A stretch of DNA of 64,000 nt, from positions 248,001 through 312,000 of the forward strand of contig NZ_JAUHLN010000002.1 in assembly GCF_030412265.1 (NCBI RefSeq), written 5' to 3'. Below are positions 28,216 through 36,209 of the stretch, one piece after another. Position numbers and translations under genes: made by a program. Position 1 is the first letter of the stretch, and every line of letters starts with the position of its first letter. The notes under the pieces are model-generated. The model worked only from the letters and a program-made list of their open reading frames with translations. It was not told the DNA's origin and did not search any database. Origin of the DNA: Fictibacillus terranigra (GTDB lineage: Bacteria; Bacillota; Bacilli; Bacillales; Fictibacillaceae).

Positions 28216-29739
28216 CTATTGATCCAGTTTCTCCAGCGGATCTTTTGCTGGACCTTCAACAACTTCTCCTTTATAAGAAAAACGTGATCCATGGCATGGA
28301 CAATCCCATGAGCGTTCGGCATTGTTCCACTCAACTTCACAACCCATGTGAGTGCAGGTCGTATCAAGAACATAGAGCTTTCCTTCAGGATCCTTATAGG
28401 CGCCTGCCCTTTTACCATTAAAGGTCACTGCAGCCCCTTCATCCGGGCCCAAATCTGCTGGTGTTTTATCCGGCATTTCGAGTTTACCTTCAATAAGATG
28501 CTTCGCCACATCCGCATTTTCCCTTACTAGGGTTTTCAGGCTTGGATCAGCCTTAAATCTTGAAGGTGTAAAAACATCAGCATAAAGATTCCTTTTTTCT
28601 AAAATAATGTCTCTTAAAATGAGGGCCGCAGCGGTTCCGTTTGTCATCCCCCATTTTCTATAACCAGTCGCGACAAGGATGTTCTCACGATTTTCACTTA
28701 TTTTCCCAACATAAGGGATTTTGTCCAAAGTGATTAAATCCTGTGCTGACCATCGGTACGGAATCTCAGATATTCCAATTACCTTTTCACTGAAATCATG
28801 CAGAGCTTCGTAATGTTTGCTTGTACAAAAGTCCTGTCCAGTCTGATGGCTTTCTCCTCCTACAATAATCAACTTTTCACCATTATCATCTGTATATCTT
28901 AGAGAACGAGTAGGACTGTCCGCACTCAAATACATGCCCCCTGGATATGGATGTACAGCCTTCACTCCTATGGCATACGACCTTTCAGGATGCATTCTTG
29001 CAAAATAAAATCCCGCACCGTCATAAAAAGGAAAGTGGGAGGCTACAACGGCGTATTTGCAGGAAATTTTATGTCCTTCCCTTGTAACTACCCGCAGCTG
29101 ATTATTCGCCTCGATATCAACTGCTGTTGTTCCCTCAAAGATTTTGCCCCCATTCTTTGTAATTTCCTGTACGAGGGCCGTTAAATACTTAACCGGATGA
29201 AATTGCGCCTGGTTTTTCATCGCAACCGCTCCGTGTACAGCTAAATCCAATGCGATCCGATCTGAATATTCGCTTTTAATGTTGAGTTTTTGATAAGCTT
29301 CATATTCTTTTTGAACTTGGTTGAGATAGGATTCGGACTCTGCATAAATGATCGCATCTTCTTCCGAAAAGTCACAGTCGATCTGATGGTCTTCAATCAT
29401 GGATCTTATAAATTTCAGACCATCATGATTCGCTTCATAGTAGAGCTTTGTTTGTTCAATTCCAAAATGCTGGATCAACTCGTCATAGATGACGCCGTGC
29501 TGGCATGTTATCTTTGCGGTCGTATGGCCGGTCGTTCCGTTTAGAAGTTTGCCGCCATCGATCAATACGGCTTTAACCCCTTCTTTAGCCAGGAGATAAG
29601 CAGTTGTAATTCCAGTAATCCCACCGCCTATTACCACAGCCTCTGCTTCCAAATCAGATGTTAAAGCTTCATATTCGGGTATCTGGCAGGAGTCTCTCCA
29701 ATAAGACTCTGAAAAATCCGGCAGTTTACTTTTTTTCAT
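28216..29739 (-). CDS. yhfW: FAD-dependent oxidoreductase with C-terminal Rieske domain (YhfW-like)
   Basis: 507 residues. The N-terminal DAO-type FAD domain has VVIGGGITGITTAYLLAKEG at about 36-55. The C-terminal Rieske 2Fe-2S domain (about 415-507) has both ligand boxes, CTHMGC and CPCHGS. This fusion matches B. subtilis YhfW in length and order. The substrate is unknown; the Rieske centre suggests electron transfer to or from the flavin. GAGGAGGG precedes the start. Single gene sharing a terminator with the convergent hydrolase. Confidence 0.85.
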   Translation of the reverse strand: MKKSKLPDFSESYWRDSCQIPEYEALTSDLEAEAVVIGGGITGITTAYLLAKEGVKAVLIDGGKLLNGTTGHTTAKITCQHGVIYDELIQHFGIEQTKLYYEANHDGLKFIRSMIEDHQIDCDFSEEDAIIYAESESYLNQVQKEYEAYQKLNIKSEYSDRIALDLAVHGAVAMKNQAQFHPVKYLTALVQEITKNGGKIFEGTTAVDIEANNQLRVVTREGHKISCKYAVVASHFPFYDGAGFYFARMHPERSYAIGVKAVHPYPGGMYLSADSPTRSLRYTDDNGEKLIIVGGESHQTGQDFCTSKHYEALHDFSEKVIGISEIPYRWSAQDLITLDKIPYVGKISENRENILVATGYRKWGMTNGTAAALILRDIILEKRNLYADVFTPSRFKADPSLKTLVRENADVAKHLIEGKLEMPDKTPADLGPDEGAAVTFNGKRAGAYKDPEGKLYVLDTTCTHMGCEVEWNNAERSWDCPCHGSRFSYKGEVVEGPAKDPLEKLDQ

Positions 29740-29848
29740 AAAATAGGGATCCCTCCTCGTTACTTCCTATATTTCCCTCTTGTTCATTTTTCATGTGATA
29801 TTGTGTTCCATCCATTACTTTTATACCCAAATAAGGATCAATTTAAAT

Positions 29849-29886
29849 AAAAAAACCAGAACAACGAGTACGATGTTCTGGTTTTT
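29849..29886 (-). terminator. Terminator of the NlpC/P60 gene
   Basis: AAAACCAGAAC/GTTCTGGTTTT stem with T-runs on both sides. It lies just after the stop of the NlpC/P60 gene and could also stop antisense transcription. Confidence 0.88.
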
Positions 29887-29892
29887 CCGTTA

Positions 29893-30543
29893 TTAGATTC
29901 TTTTAGCCCCTAGATACTTTGGTGCCCAATATGTATTGCTCATGGAAGCTATGCTTACTCCTTGTGAGGAAGTAGCTGAAATAAACTGGTTGTTTCCAAT
30001 GTAGATACCGACATGTGAAGCTCCCGACTGATACGTTTGAAAGAATACCAAATCTCCAGCGCTTAATGCAGTCACCTTTGTACCTTCCTTATATATATCT
30101 GCCACTGTTCTTGGCAGTGTGATTCCCGCCGATTTTTTAAACACGTAATCGACATATCCGCTGCAGTCAAAGCCTGATGGTGTTGTACCTCCCCACACAT
30201 ATGGGGCGCCCAGGTAAGATTTGGCGGTGGAAACAAGTTGAGATTTGCTGTAGGACGGATAGATTCCAAGCGCCTTAAAAGTGGATGGCCCTGCAACTCC
30301 GTCAGCAGTCAACCCTTTTGCTTTTTGAAAGCTTTTCACAGCATTCAAAGTATAAGTACCAAAATAGGTTGTAGTCGTACTGTATGTAAAATAACCTTTC
30401 GTTTTTAACTTTGCCTGCAGATCTTTTACTTCTGTATGCGTCATTCCGTATTTTAACGTATGATCTCCCAGTGCTGCCTGTCCCACTACAGGATTAGCAG
30501 TTAAAATGCCTGCGATCCCCAACCCCATAAGTAATCTTTTCAA
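29893..30543 (-). CDS. Secreted NlpC/P60 peptidoglycan endopeptidase with PG-binding domain
   Basis: 216 residues: a signal peptide (1-23, ending VGQA), a PG_binding_1 domain (about 26-92, GMTHTEVKDLQAKLKTKGYF and FQKAKGLTADGVAGPSTFKALG), and an NlpC/P60 domain (about 102-216) with nucleophile C127 in FDCSGYV and H177 in SHVGIYIG. The third polar catalytic position, usually His, Asn or Gln, appears to be Ser189 (FISATSSQGV). It probably cuts D-gamma-glutamyl-mDAP bonds in wall peptides. It begins with a TTG at 30543 after GGGGG. A long inverted repeat upstream could pair with that ribosome site. Confidence 0.85.
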   Translation of the reverse strand: MKRLLMGLGIAGILTANPVVGQAALGDHTLKYGMTHTEVKDLQAKLKTKGYFTYSTTTTYFGTYTLNAVKSFQKAKGLTADGVAGPSTFKALGIYPSYSKSQLVSTAKSYLGAPYVWGGTTPSGFDCSGYVDYVFKKSAGITLPRTVADIYKEGTKVTALSAGDLVFFQTYQSGASHVGIYIGNNQFISATSSQGVSIASMSNTYWAPKYLGAKRI

Positions 30544-30555
30544 GTTGCTCTTTCC

Positions 30556-30623
30556 CCCTAAAATTTTCTTGCGATACCAATAAATTAATCATATAAAATA
30601 TTTATAACAAAAGTATTTTAGGG
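30556..30623 (-). promoter_or_regulatory. Inverted repeat overlapping the ribosome site of the NlpC/P60 gene
   Basis: A perfect 9-base inverted repeat: minus-strand CCCTAAAAT (30615-30623) and ATTTTAGGG (30556-30564), separated by 50 AT-rich bases. The second arm runs straight into the GGGGG ribosome site of the TTG-started gene. If transcription begins upstream of 30623, the stem would hide the Shine-Dalgarno sequence. The pairing is seen; its use in regulation is inference. Confidence 0.4.
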
Positions 30624-30751
30624 AGATTACATTAATATTACAAAATACTATTTTATTCTTCTTTTTCTAACAAAAAACTGCGTTTGATAGATTAACCATT
30701 TGTGGATAGGACCGTTATTTTTTATTTACAGCAGGTTTTTCAGGATTGATG

Positions 30752-30757
30752 TATAAT
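30752..30757 (+). promoter_or_regulatory. Candidate -10 box of recQ
   Basis: A perfect TATAAT lies 65 bases before the recQ start. No good -35 is visible at the expected distance. Confidence 0.35.
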
Positions 30758-30821
30758 TAAGCTTTGTTCCGTTTTATTTGGAATGTTTCTACTCTTGTCT
30801 TTTGTTCAGAAAGGAGATCGT

Positions 30822-32942
30822 ATGTTTAATCTAGCTCAACAAATTTTAGAAAGACACTTTGGCTATTCCTCTTTTAGACCAGGACAAGAACAAGTGATCA
30901 AAAGCATCTTTCAGCATCAAAACACGTTGGGAATTATGCCGACCGGTGGGGGTAAATCCATCTGTTATCAGGTCCCTGCAATGCTTCTCAATGGTGTGAC
31001 CCTGGTCATCTCCCCTCTAATTTCATTAATGAAGGATCAGGTGGATTCTCTTGAAAATGCTGGTATTCCTTCTACATATATTAATAGTTCACTTTCTGAT
31101 GATGTGATCCAGGACAGAATACAGCAAGCCGCAAACGGAGCCTATCAACTCATCTATGTTGCGCCTGAACGTTTAGAATCTCCAGCTTTTCGGCGTCTTC
31201 TTGCTAAAATGAATATTTCCATGATCGCCATCGACGAGGCTCATTGTATCTCTCAATGGGGCCACGACTTCCGTCCAAGTTATTTGCGCATCAAAGATAT
31301 GCTTGCTTCCCTGTATCCTCGCCCCATCATCGTTGCGCTGACAGCCACAGCTACCAAGGAGGTAACCAAAGATATCTGCAGGCTGCTTGATATTCATCCG
31401 GAAAACACGTTTGTTACGGGTTTTGCAAGAGATAATTTAACCTTTTCTGTGATCAAAGATGAGGTTAAACGAGAATACCTGCTGCAATATGTAAAGAAAA
31501 ACAGATCGAATTCTGGTATTATCTATGCTTCCACTAGAAATGAGGTTGATCAGCTGCATAGTTATTTAACAAAAAATGGATTCGCGGTGTCAAAATATCA
31601 TGCAGGCCTGTCTGAGGAAGAAAGACGGGAATCTCAAAATCAATTTATCTTTGATGATACAGCGATCATGATTGCGACCAATGCTTTCGGCATGGGAATC
31701 AATAAAACGAATGTCCGTTATGTCATTCATTATAATCTTCCTCGCAACTTAGAAGCATATTACCAGGAAGCAGGACGTGCCGGCCGGGACGGTGAACCGA
31801 GCGAATGTATCCTTTTCTTCTCCGCACGGGATGTCCAGCTTCAGAAATTTTTAATCGAACAAGGAAATATGGATGAGACTAGAAAAGGGAATGAGTATAA
31901 GAAGCTTCAGTATATGACGGACTATTGCCACACCGAACAATGTCTGCAGCGTTTTATTGTAGAGTATTTTGGCGATGAATCATCAGCAGATTGCGGAAAC
32001 TGCGGAAATTGTACCGATGAGCGTGAACAAACAGACATTACCACGCAAGCCCAGATGGTATTTTCCTGTGTAAAGCGCATGAATCAGCGATTTGGAAAAA
32101 CAGTGGTAGCACAAGTACTGAATGGTTCTAAAACAAAGCGGATTCATGAACTGGGACTCACCTCTCTATCAACGTACGGTCTAATGAAAGACCGACCGCA
32201 GAAGGAGATCATGCAGCTGATTGATTATTTGACGGCAGAGGGGCACCTTCAGTTATCTGACAGCCAGTATCCTGTCCTCATGCTGGCCCCAAAAGCTCTA
32301 TTCGTCTTAAAAGGAGAAGAGAAGGTATATCGAAAAGAGAAACGAAAAACGATTACCAGCTTTACTGAAAATAATGAACTGTTTGAACGTCTGAGGGACT
32401 TGCGCAAGGAACTCGCAGACAGGGAAAGTGTACCGCCCTATGTCGTCTTTGCGGATAGTGCATTGAAAGAAATGAGCGAAAAAATGCCGGGGAACGAAGA
32501 AGAAATGCTGGAGATCAAAGGAGTCGGAAAAGTAAAATTTGACCGTTACGGACAAATTTTCCTCGACACTTTAAAGGAGTTCAACTCTGCAGCCGCTCAT
32601 TCAATGAAAAAGCAAGGGAACGCTGATTCTCCTCAGAAGGACAGCCATCTGGAATCTTACCAGCTGTTCAACGAAAACCAGAATATTTCTGAGATTGCCA
32701 AACAACGGAATTTATCGGTACAAACGGTTGAAAACCATCTCCTCCGTTGTGCAGAAGAGGGCATGCCGCTAAACTGGGATAGAATAATTCCAGAAGGGCA
32801 GGAAGCGATCGTCCTAAATGCAATTGAACTTCTTGGAAGTGAAAAATTAAAGCCACTAAAGGAAGAAGCAGGTGAAGAGATTTCCTACTTTACAATTAAA
32901 GCGGTCCTTCAAAAAAACAAGAGACAGCTCGTTCATAAGTAA
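30822..32942 (+). CDS. recQ: RecQ-family ATP-dependent DNA helicase
   Basis: 706 residues. SF2 helicase core with Walker A MPTGGGKS (K45), DEAH box in [17 protein letters not shown], and motif VI in [16 protein letters not shown] zinc-binding RecQ C-terminal region follows (CHTEQC ... CGNCGNC), then a winged helix, an HRDC domain (about 515-585, [23 protein letters not shown]) and a C-terminal HTH_40-type helix-turn-helix ([20 protein letters not shown]). It unwinds DNA 3' to 5' in recombination and replication-fork repair. The longer frame from 30783 lacks a ribosome site; AAAGGAG lies 6 bases before 30822. At 706 residues it is longer than the RecQ of B. subtilis as I recall it, because of the extra C-terminal domain. 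Confidence 0.92.
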   Translation: MFNLAQQILERHFGYSSFRPGQEQVIKSIFQHQNTLGIMPTGGGKSICYQVPAMLLNGVTLVISPLISLMKDQVDSLENAGIPSTYINSSLSDDVIQDRIQQAANGAYQLIYVAPERLESPAFRRLLAKMNISMIAIDEAHCISQWGHDFRPSYLRIKDMLASLYPRPIIVALTATATKEVTKDICRLLDIHPENTFVTGFARDNLTFSVIKDEVKREYLLQYVKKNRSNSGIIYASTRNEVDQLHSYLTKNGFAVSKYHAGLSEEERRESQNQFIFDDTAIMIATNAFGMGINKTNVRYVIHYNLPRNLEAYYQEAGRAGRDGEPSECILFFSARDVQLQKFLIEQGNMDETRKGNEYKKLQYMTDYCHTEQCLQRFIVEYFGDESSADCGNCGNCTDEREQTDITTQAQMVFSCVKRMNQRFGKTVVAQVLNGSKTKRIHELGLTSLSTYGLMKDRPQKEIMQLIDYLTAEGHLQLSDSQYPVLMLAPKALFVLKGEEKVYRKEKRKTITSFTENNELFERLRDLRKELADRESVPPYVVFADSALKEMSEKMPGNEEEMLEIKGVGKVKFDRYGQIFLDTLKEFNSAAAHSMKKQGNADSPQKDSHLESYQLFNENQNISEIAKQRNLSVQTVENHLLRCAEEGMPLNWDRIIPEGQEAIVLNAIELLGSEKLKPLKEEAGEEISYFTIKAVLQKNKRQLVHK

Positions 32943-32954
32943 ATGGAAAGGCAT

Positions 32955-32994
32955 AATCAAAGGACACTCTAGTCAGAGCGTCCTTTGATTTTTT
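32955..32994. terminator. Bidirectional terminator between recQ and the gmhB-like gene
   Basis: ATCAAAGGAC-a-CTCT pairs with AGAG-c-GTCCTTTGAT around a 4-base loop. T-runs follow on the plus side. The stop codon of the convergent gene lies inside the hairpin. Confidence 0.8.
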
Positions 32995-33511
32995 CATATG
33001 CGCGGATATGTCCTGCAGCCTCCCGCAGATCAGCTGCCAGGAAGTCGGCTTCCCCTTGTTCACCACCGATTTTAACAGTAGTGACACCGGCTTTCCTTCC
33101 TGCTTCAACATCCGTTTCGCGGTCTCCGATCATAAAGCTGTTCGTCAGATCGATATTATACCGTTCCGCAAGATCCAATATCATTCCTGGGCTTGGTTTT
33201 CTGCAGGAGCACCCTTCATGCGGCTTATGGCAGCAATAGGCGATATCGTTTATCACCCCGCCCGCCTTTTCTGCTTCAAGCACCATCTTTTCGTGAATTT
33301 TCTTGAGCATCTTTTCCTGAAGAAATCCCAGACCGACTCCTCCTTGATTGGTTACAACGAATAAAGAAAAGCCCATTTCGGTAAGCTCCCTTAATCCTTC
33401 GAGAGCACCGTCCAGGAAATAAAAGCTGCTGGGATGATTTACATGCTTGACTCTTGATGTCATAACTTCGTTAATGACACCGTCCCGGTCAATGAAAACA
33501 GCTTTGGTCAT
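32969..33511 (-). CDS. HAD-IIIA phosphatase (GmhB-like)
   Basis: 180 residues. HAD motif I FIDRDGVINE (nucleophile D8, general acid D10), motif II FVVTNQGG, motif III lysine in CSCRKPSPGM and motif IV MIGDRETDVEAG are all present. The zinc loop of D-glycero-D-manno-heptose-1,7-bisphosphatase (CCHKPHEGCSC) is present too. No other heptose genes are near. Its true substrate may be a histidinol-phosphate or sugar bisphosphate. The start at 33511 follows GAGGGG by 8-9 bases; 33520 is an in-frame alternative. Confidence 0.8.
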   Translation of the reverse strand: MTKAVFIDRDGVINEVMTSRVKHVNHPSSFYFLDGALEGLRELTEMGFSLFVVTNQGGVGLGFLQEKMLKKIHEKMVLEAEKAGGVINDIAYCCHKPHEGCSCRKPSPGMILDLAERYNIDLTNSFMIGDRETDVEAGRKAGVTTVKIGGEQGEADFLAADLREAAGHIRAYEKIKGRSD

Positions 33512-33540
33512 TCTGTGCATCCCCTCTATTTCCCATCGGT

Positions 33541-33750
33541 TTAATTACCAGGATCCTGGAAGTACTCTTTATAAAATCCTCCAACTCTGCCTGAATTATC
33601 TACCACAAAATAGAATTCTTCTGTTTCGTTCTTTACTTCGTACGTTTTTCCTTCGGTGAGCACTCGGTCTACCATATACTTTGCTGCATTTGTATGGATA
33701 CAAGTAACTGTCTTGATCGTTTTTTTGTCTTGCCAGGATTGGTGGATCAT
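33541..33750 (-). CDS. Small conserved protein, DUF6501-like
   Basis: 69 residues starting MIHQSWQDKKTIKTVTCIHTNAAKY, then VLTEGKTYEVKNETEEFYFVVDNSGRVGGFYKEYF. This pattern resembles a short Bacillus-specific domain of unknown function that I believe is DUF6501. It looks like a small beta-barrel. AGGAGG precedes the start. The gene stands alone; the role is unknown. Confidence 0.65.
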   Translation of the reverse strand: MIHQSWQDKKTIKTVTCIHTNAAKYMVDRVLTEGKTYEVKNETEEFYFVVDNSGRVGGFYKEYFQDPGN

Positions 33751-33814
33751 GATTTAGCCTCCTATTTTTGTTTATCTTTTATATTTTAAAGGAATCTTTC
33801 ATTTTTTAAAAGAG

Positions 33815-33845
33815 ACAAAAGAAAACCCTGATGATCAGAGTTTTC
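33815..33845 (-). terminator. Terminator of the 46-residue gene
   Basis: GAAAAC/GTTTTC and CTGA/TCAG with one mismatch between them and a 3-base loop, followed on the minus strand by TTTTGTCTC. Confidence 0.7.
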
Positions 33846-33986
33846 TTACTCAAAGTCATCCGGGTTAGCATCTTCTGTTCTTCTGTTTGACTTTTCAGGA
33901 TCTCGCTGAGGATCAATATCTTCGTGTCTTTTTTCCTTTTCTTTTTGTTCCAAGGATTCATTGTTGCCTTCTTTTTGTTTGTTCAT
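33846..33986 (-). CDS. Small highly charged protein, 46 residues, unknown function
   Basis: Starts MNKQKEGNNESLEQKEKEKR and ends NPDDFE. Almost every residue is polar or charged, with no hydrophobic core, so it is probably intrinsically disordered. AAGGAGGG lies 6 bases before the ATG and a terminator begins at the stop, so it is a well-formed single-gene unit. Small disordered Glu/Lys-rich proteins of this size occur among Bacillus stress and spore proteins, but I do not recognise the family. Confidence 0.6.
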   Translation of the reverse strand: MNKQKEGNNESLEQKEKEKRHEDIDPQRDPEKSNRRTEDANPDDFE

Positions 33987-34068
33987 GAATATCCCTCCTT
34001 AATCCATAAATTACTGTTCCCTTTATTTCTTCATTTAAACAGGATGGCTCAGCAGACATGGCCCCATA

Positions 34069-34095
34069 TAAAAAAGCGCCAACTTGGCGCTTTTA
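34069..34095 (-). terminator. Terminator of dctP
   Basis: AAAAGCGCCA/TGGCGCTTTTTT stem directly after the dctP stop. Confidence 0.9.
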
Positions 34096-35367
34096 TTATG
34101 CCGTTCTTCCCTGTGATTTTAGTTCAATATAGGCTTCCTCGCTTTTTTTCTCGTCAAATTCATTCTCACTCTTAGAAACTACGATCGTTGCGATTCCGTT
34201 GCCGATCAAATTGACGATCGCTCGTGCCTCACTCATGAAGCGGTCGACCCCAAGCAGCAAAGCCAGTCCCTCAACAGGGATGACCTGCATGGCAGAAAGC
34301 GTTGAGGCCAGTACTATAAATCCGCCGCCTGTGACAGCTGCTGCACCTTTTGACGTTAACATCAGGATGGCAATGATGGTTAGCTGCTGTGTAAGGCTTA
34401 AATCGATATTAAAAACTTGTGCGAGAAATACGACGGCCATGGAAAGGTAGATGGAAGTACCATCTAGATTAAAAGAATAGCCGGTAGGTATCACGAGTCC
34501 GACTACAGACTTTGAACATCCGAACCGCTCCATCTTATTCATCATCCTCGGAAGAACAGATTCGGAGGAGCTCGTTCCAAGAACAATAAGAATTTCATCT
34601 TTGATAAACTTCAAATATTTCCATAAACTGAAACCGTACATTTTACAGATGATGTTCAACACAATGATGACGAAAAGAAACATGGTCACATAGACGGAAA
34701 TCATCAGCTTCCCTAAGGGCAGCAAGGATGAAAGCCCAAAGTTTCCAATGGTGAACGCCATTGCTCCAAAAGCTCCTAATGGCGCTGCTTTCATGATATA
34801 CCCTACGACATTAAAAAAGATGTTCAGAAGCTTATCGAAAAATTCGATCACTGGTTTCCCTTTTACTCCCAGAGCCGTTAATCCCACTCCAAACAGGATA
34901 GAGAAAAACAGGACCTGCAGGATATCTCCCTTAGCGAATGCGTCAACCATATTCTCGGGAACAATATGAGTAACGAAGTCTACCCAGTTGATTCCTCCAT
35001 CTCCACCGCCAGAGGTATATTGAGAAACATCCCCTTTTTGAAGCTTGTCAAAGTCCAGCCCTGCCCCAGGTTTAATGATATTGACAATGATCAACCCGAT
35101 GATCAGAGCAAATGTCGTGACGATTTCAAAATAGATAAAAGCTTTTCCTCCAACCTTGCCTACTTTTTTCATATCCCCCATTTTAGCAATTCCGAGAACA
35201 ATGGTAAGAAAAATAATAGGTGAGATGACCATCTTAACGGCATTAATGAACGTATCACCCAGCGGTTTCATGTTCTTTCCGGCTTCGGGCCATAGCAGCC
35301 CCACAGTGATACCCAGAATAATAGCAATGATGACTTGAAAGGTCAGGTTCTTAAACAGGGGTTTCAT
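34096..35367 (-). CDS. dctP: C4-dicarboxylate:cation symporter (DctP/DctA family)
   Basis: 423 residues of the glutamate/dicarboxylate:cation symporter fold with eight membrane helices and two hairpin loops. The HP1 serine-rich motif is [15 protein letters not shown], and the NMDG-type substrate region reads [12 protein letters not shown]. It imports succinate, fumarate and malate with protons or sodium. It lies downstream of dctS-dctR but behind its own 144-base control region holding two cre-like sites and direct repeats. The layout equals the B. subtilis dct cluster except for the orientation of dctB. Confidence 0.92.
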   Translation of the reverse strand: MKPLFKNLTFQVIIAIILGITVGLLWPEAGKNMKPLGDTFINAVKMVISPIIFLTIVLGIAKMGDMKKVGKVGGKAFIYFEIVTTFALIIGLIIVNIIKPGAGLDFDKLQKGDVSQYTSGGGDGGINWVDFVTHIVPENMVDAFAKGDILQVLFFSILFGVGLTALGVKGKPVIEFFDKLLNIFFNVVGYIMKAAPLGAFGAMAFTIGNFGLSSLLPLGKLMISVYVTMFLFVIIVLNIICKMYGFSLWKYLKFIKDEILIVLGTSSSESVLPRMMNKMERFGCSKSVVGLVIPTGYSFNLDGTSIYLSMAVVFLAQVFNIDLSLTQQLTIIAILMLTSKGAAAVTGGGFIVLASTLSAMQVIPVEGLALLLGVDRFMSEARAIVNLIGNGIATIVVSKSENEFDEKKSEEAYIELKSQGRTA

Positions 35368-35398
35368 GTTCTTCCTCCTTTTATAGTGAATAACAAAC

Positions 35399-35439
35399 TG
35401 AAAGCGCTATCACCCTTAGAATTGATGATAACGCTTTCT
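35399..35439 (-). promoter_or_regulatory. Two cre sites forming an inverted repeat upstream of dctP
   Basis: TGAAAGCGCTATCA (35399-35412) fits the cre consensus perfectly. A second site, 35426-35439, read on the minus strand as AGAAAGCGTTATCA, has one mismatch. Together they form a 13-base inverted repeat (GAAAGCG, TATCA) around a 13-base spacer. They lie 32-72 bases before the dctP start, so CcpA repression by preferred sugars is likely. Confidence 0.7.
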
Positions 35440-35489
35440 GAATATTTAGTGAATATTTAGGTTATATTGTCCTTTTTGGTCTTTTTGGT
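35440..35489. promoter_or_regulatory. Two sets of direct repeats upstream of dctP, candidate DctR sites
   Basis: GAATATTTAG occurs at 35440-35449 and 35451-35460 (11-base period). CTTTTTGGT occurs at 35472-35480 and 35481-35489 (9-base period). Tandem sites about one helix turn apart are typical for CitB-family regulators. Assignment to DctR is from context only. Confidence 0.4.
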
Positions 35490-35510
35490 CTTTCCATTTG
35501 CCAGTTATCT

Positions 35511-36209
35511 TTAGTCGTTTTTCATAAGATACCGGTTAACTGGCCGTCCTACTCCTCCATACTGCATATCCAATTTGATTTCTCCCCTTTTTTCAAGATA
35601 CTCTAAATACCTTCTTGCTGTCACACGGGCGATCCCGACCCCTTCAGCTACTTCCTCTGAAGATTTGCCGCAGGATTGCGCCCGAAGATAAGCCATAATC
35701 TGTTTCAGTGTGATTTGATTTAATCCTTTCGGGATTTCCTTTCGATCCTGTTCAAAATGCGGTGTATGTATTCCGGATAATAGCGTATCCACTTCCTTTT
35801 GTGACATTTCACCGTCTGGGGAAAATTGCGTGTAATAATCTTTATACCGTTCCAGTGCCTGCTTGATTCTATCAAATTTAAACGGTTTGATGATATAGTC
35901 CATGGCGCCCTGTTGGAGCATAGTCTGTATTGTGTCCCTATCATTGGCTGCAGATATGATGATCACATCAACTTTTATCTTGTTTTTTCTTATCTGATAC
36001 AGTGTTTCAAGCCCATCCTGCTGGGGCATGAAAATATCGAGGATGACTAGATCTGGTTGGAGTTCCAGAATGGTTTTAACCCCTTCCACTCCATTGCCTG
36101 CGGTTCCGTTCACCTCAAAGCCGCTCACTTTTTCAATAAATGTTTTATTCACTTCCTGCACCATCGGATCGTCTTCGATTAAAACAACTGAAATGGTTTT
36201 TCGGTTCAT
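35511..36209 (-). CDS. dctR: CitB-family response regulator for C4-dicarboxylates
   Basis: 232 residues. Receiver domain with acidic residues IEDDPMV, phospho-acceptor D58 in VILDIFMPQQDG and conserved lysine in YIIKPFKFDRIKQAL. The C-terminal helix-turn-helix of the CitT/DcuR type is at about 165-228 (KSSEEVAEGVGIARVTARRYLEYLEKRGEIKLDMQYGGVGRP). The start overlaps the dctS stop by 4 bases. It is expected to activate dctP, probably through the repeats just upstream of that gene. Confidence 0.9.
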   Translation of the reverse strand: MNRKTISVVLIEDDPMVQEVNKTFIEKVSGFEVNGTAGNGVEGVKTILELQPDLVILDIFMPQQDGLETLYQIRKNKIKVDVIIISAANDRDTIQTMLQQGAMDYIIKPFKFDRIKQALERYKDYYTQFSPDGEMSQKEVDTLLSGIHTPHFEQDRKEIPKGLNQITLKQIMAYLRAQSCGKSSEEVAEGVGIARVTARRYLEYLEKRGEIKLDMQYGGVGRPVNRYLMKND

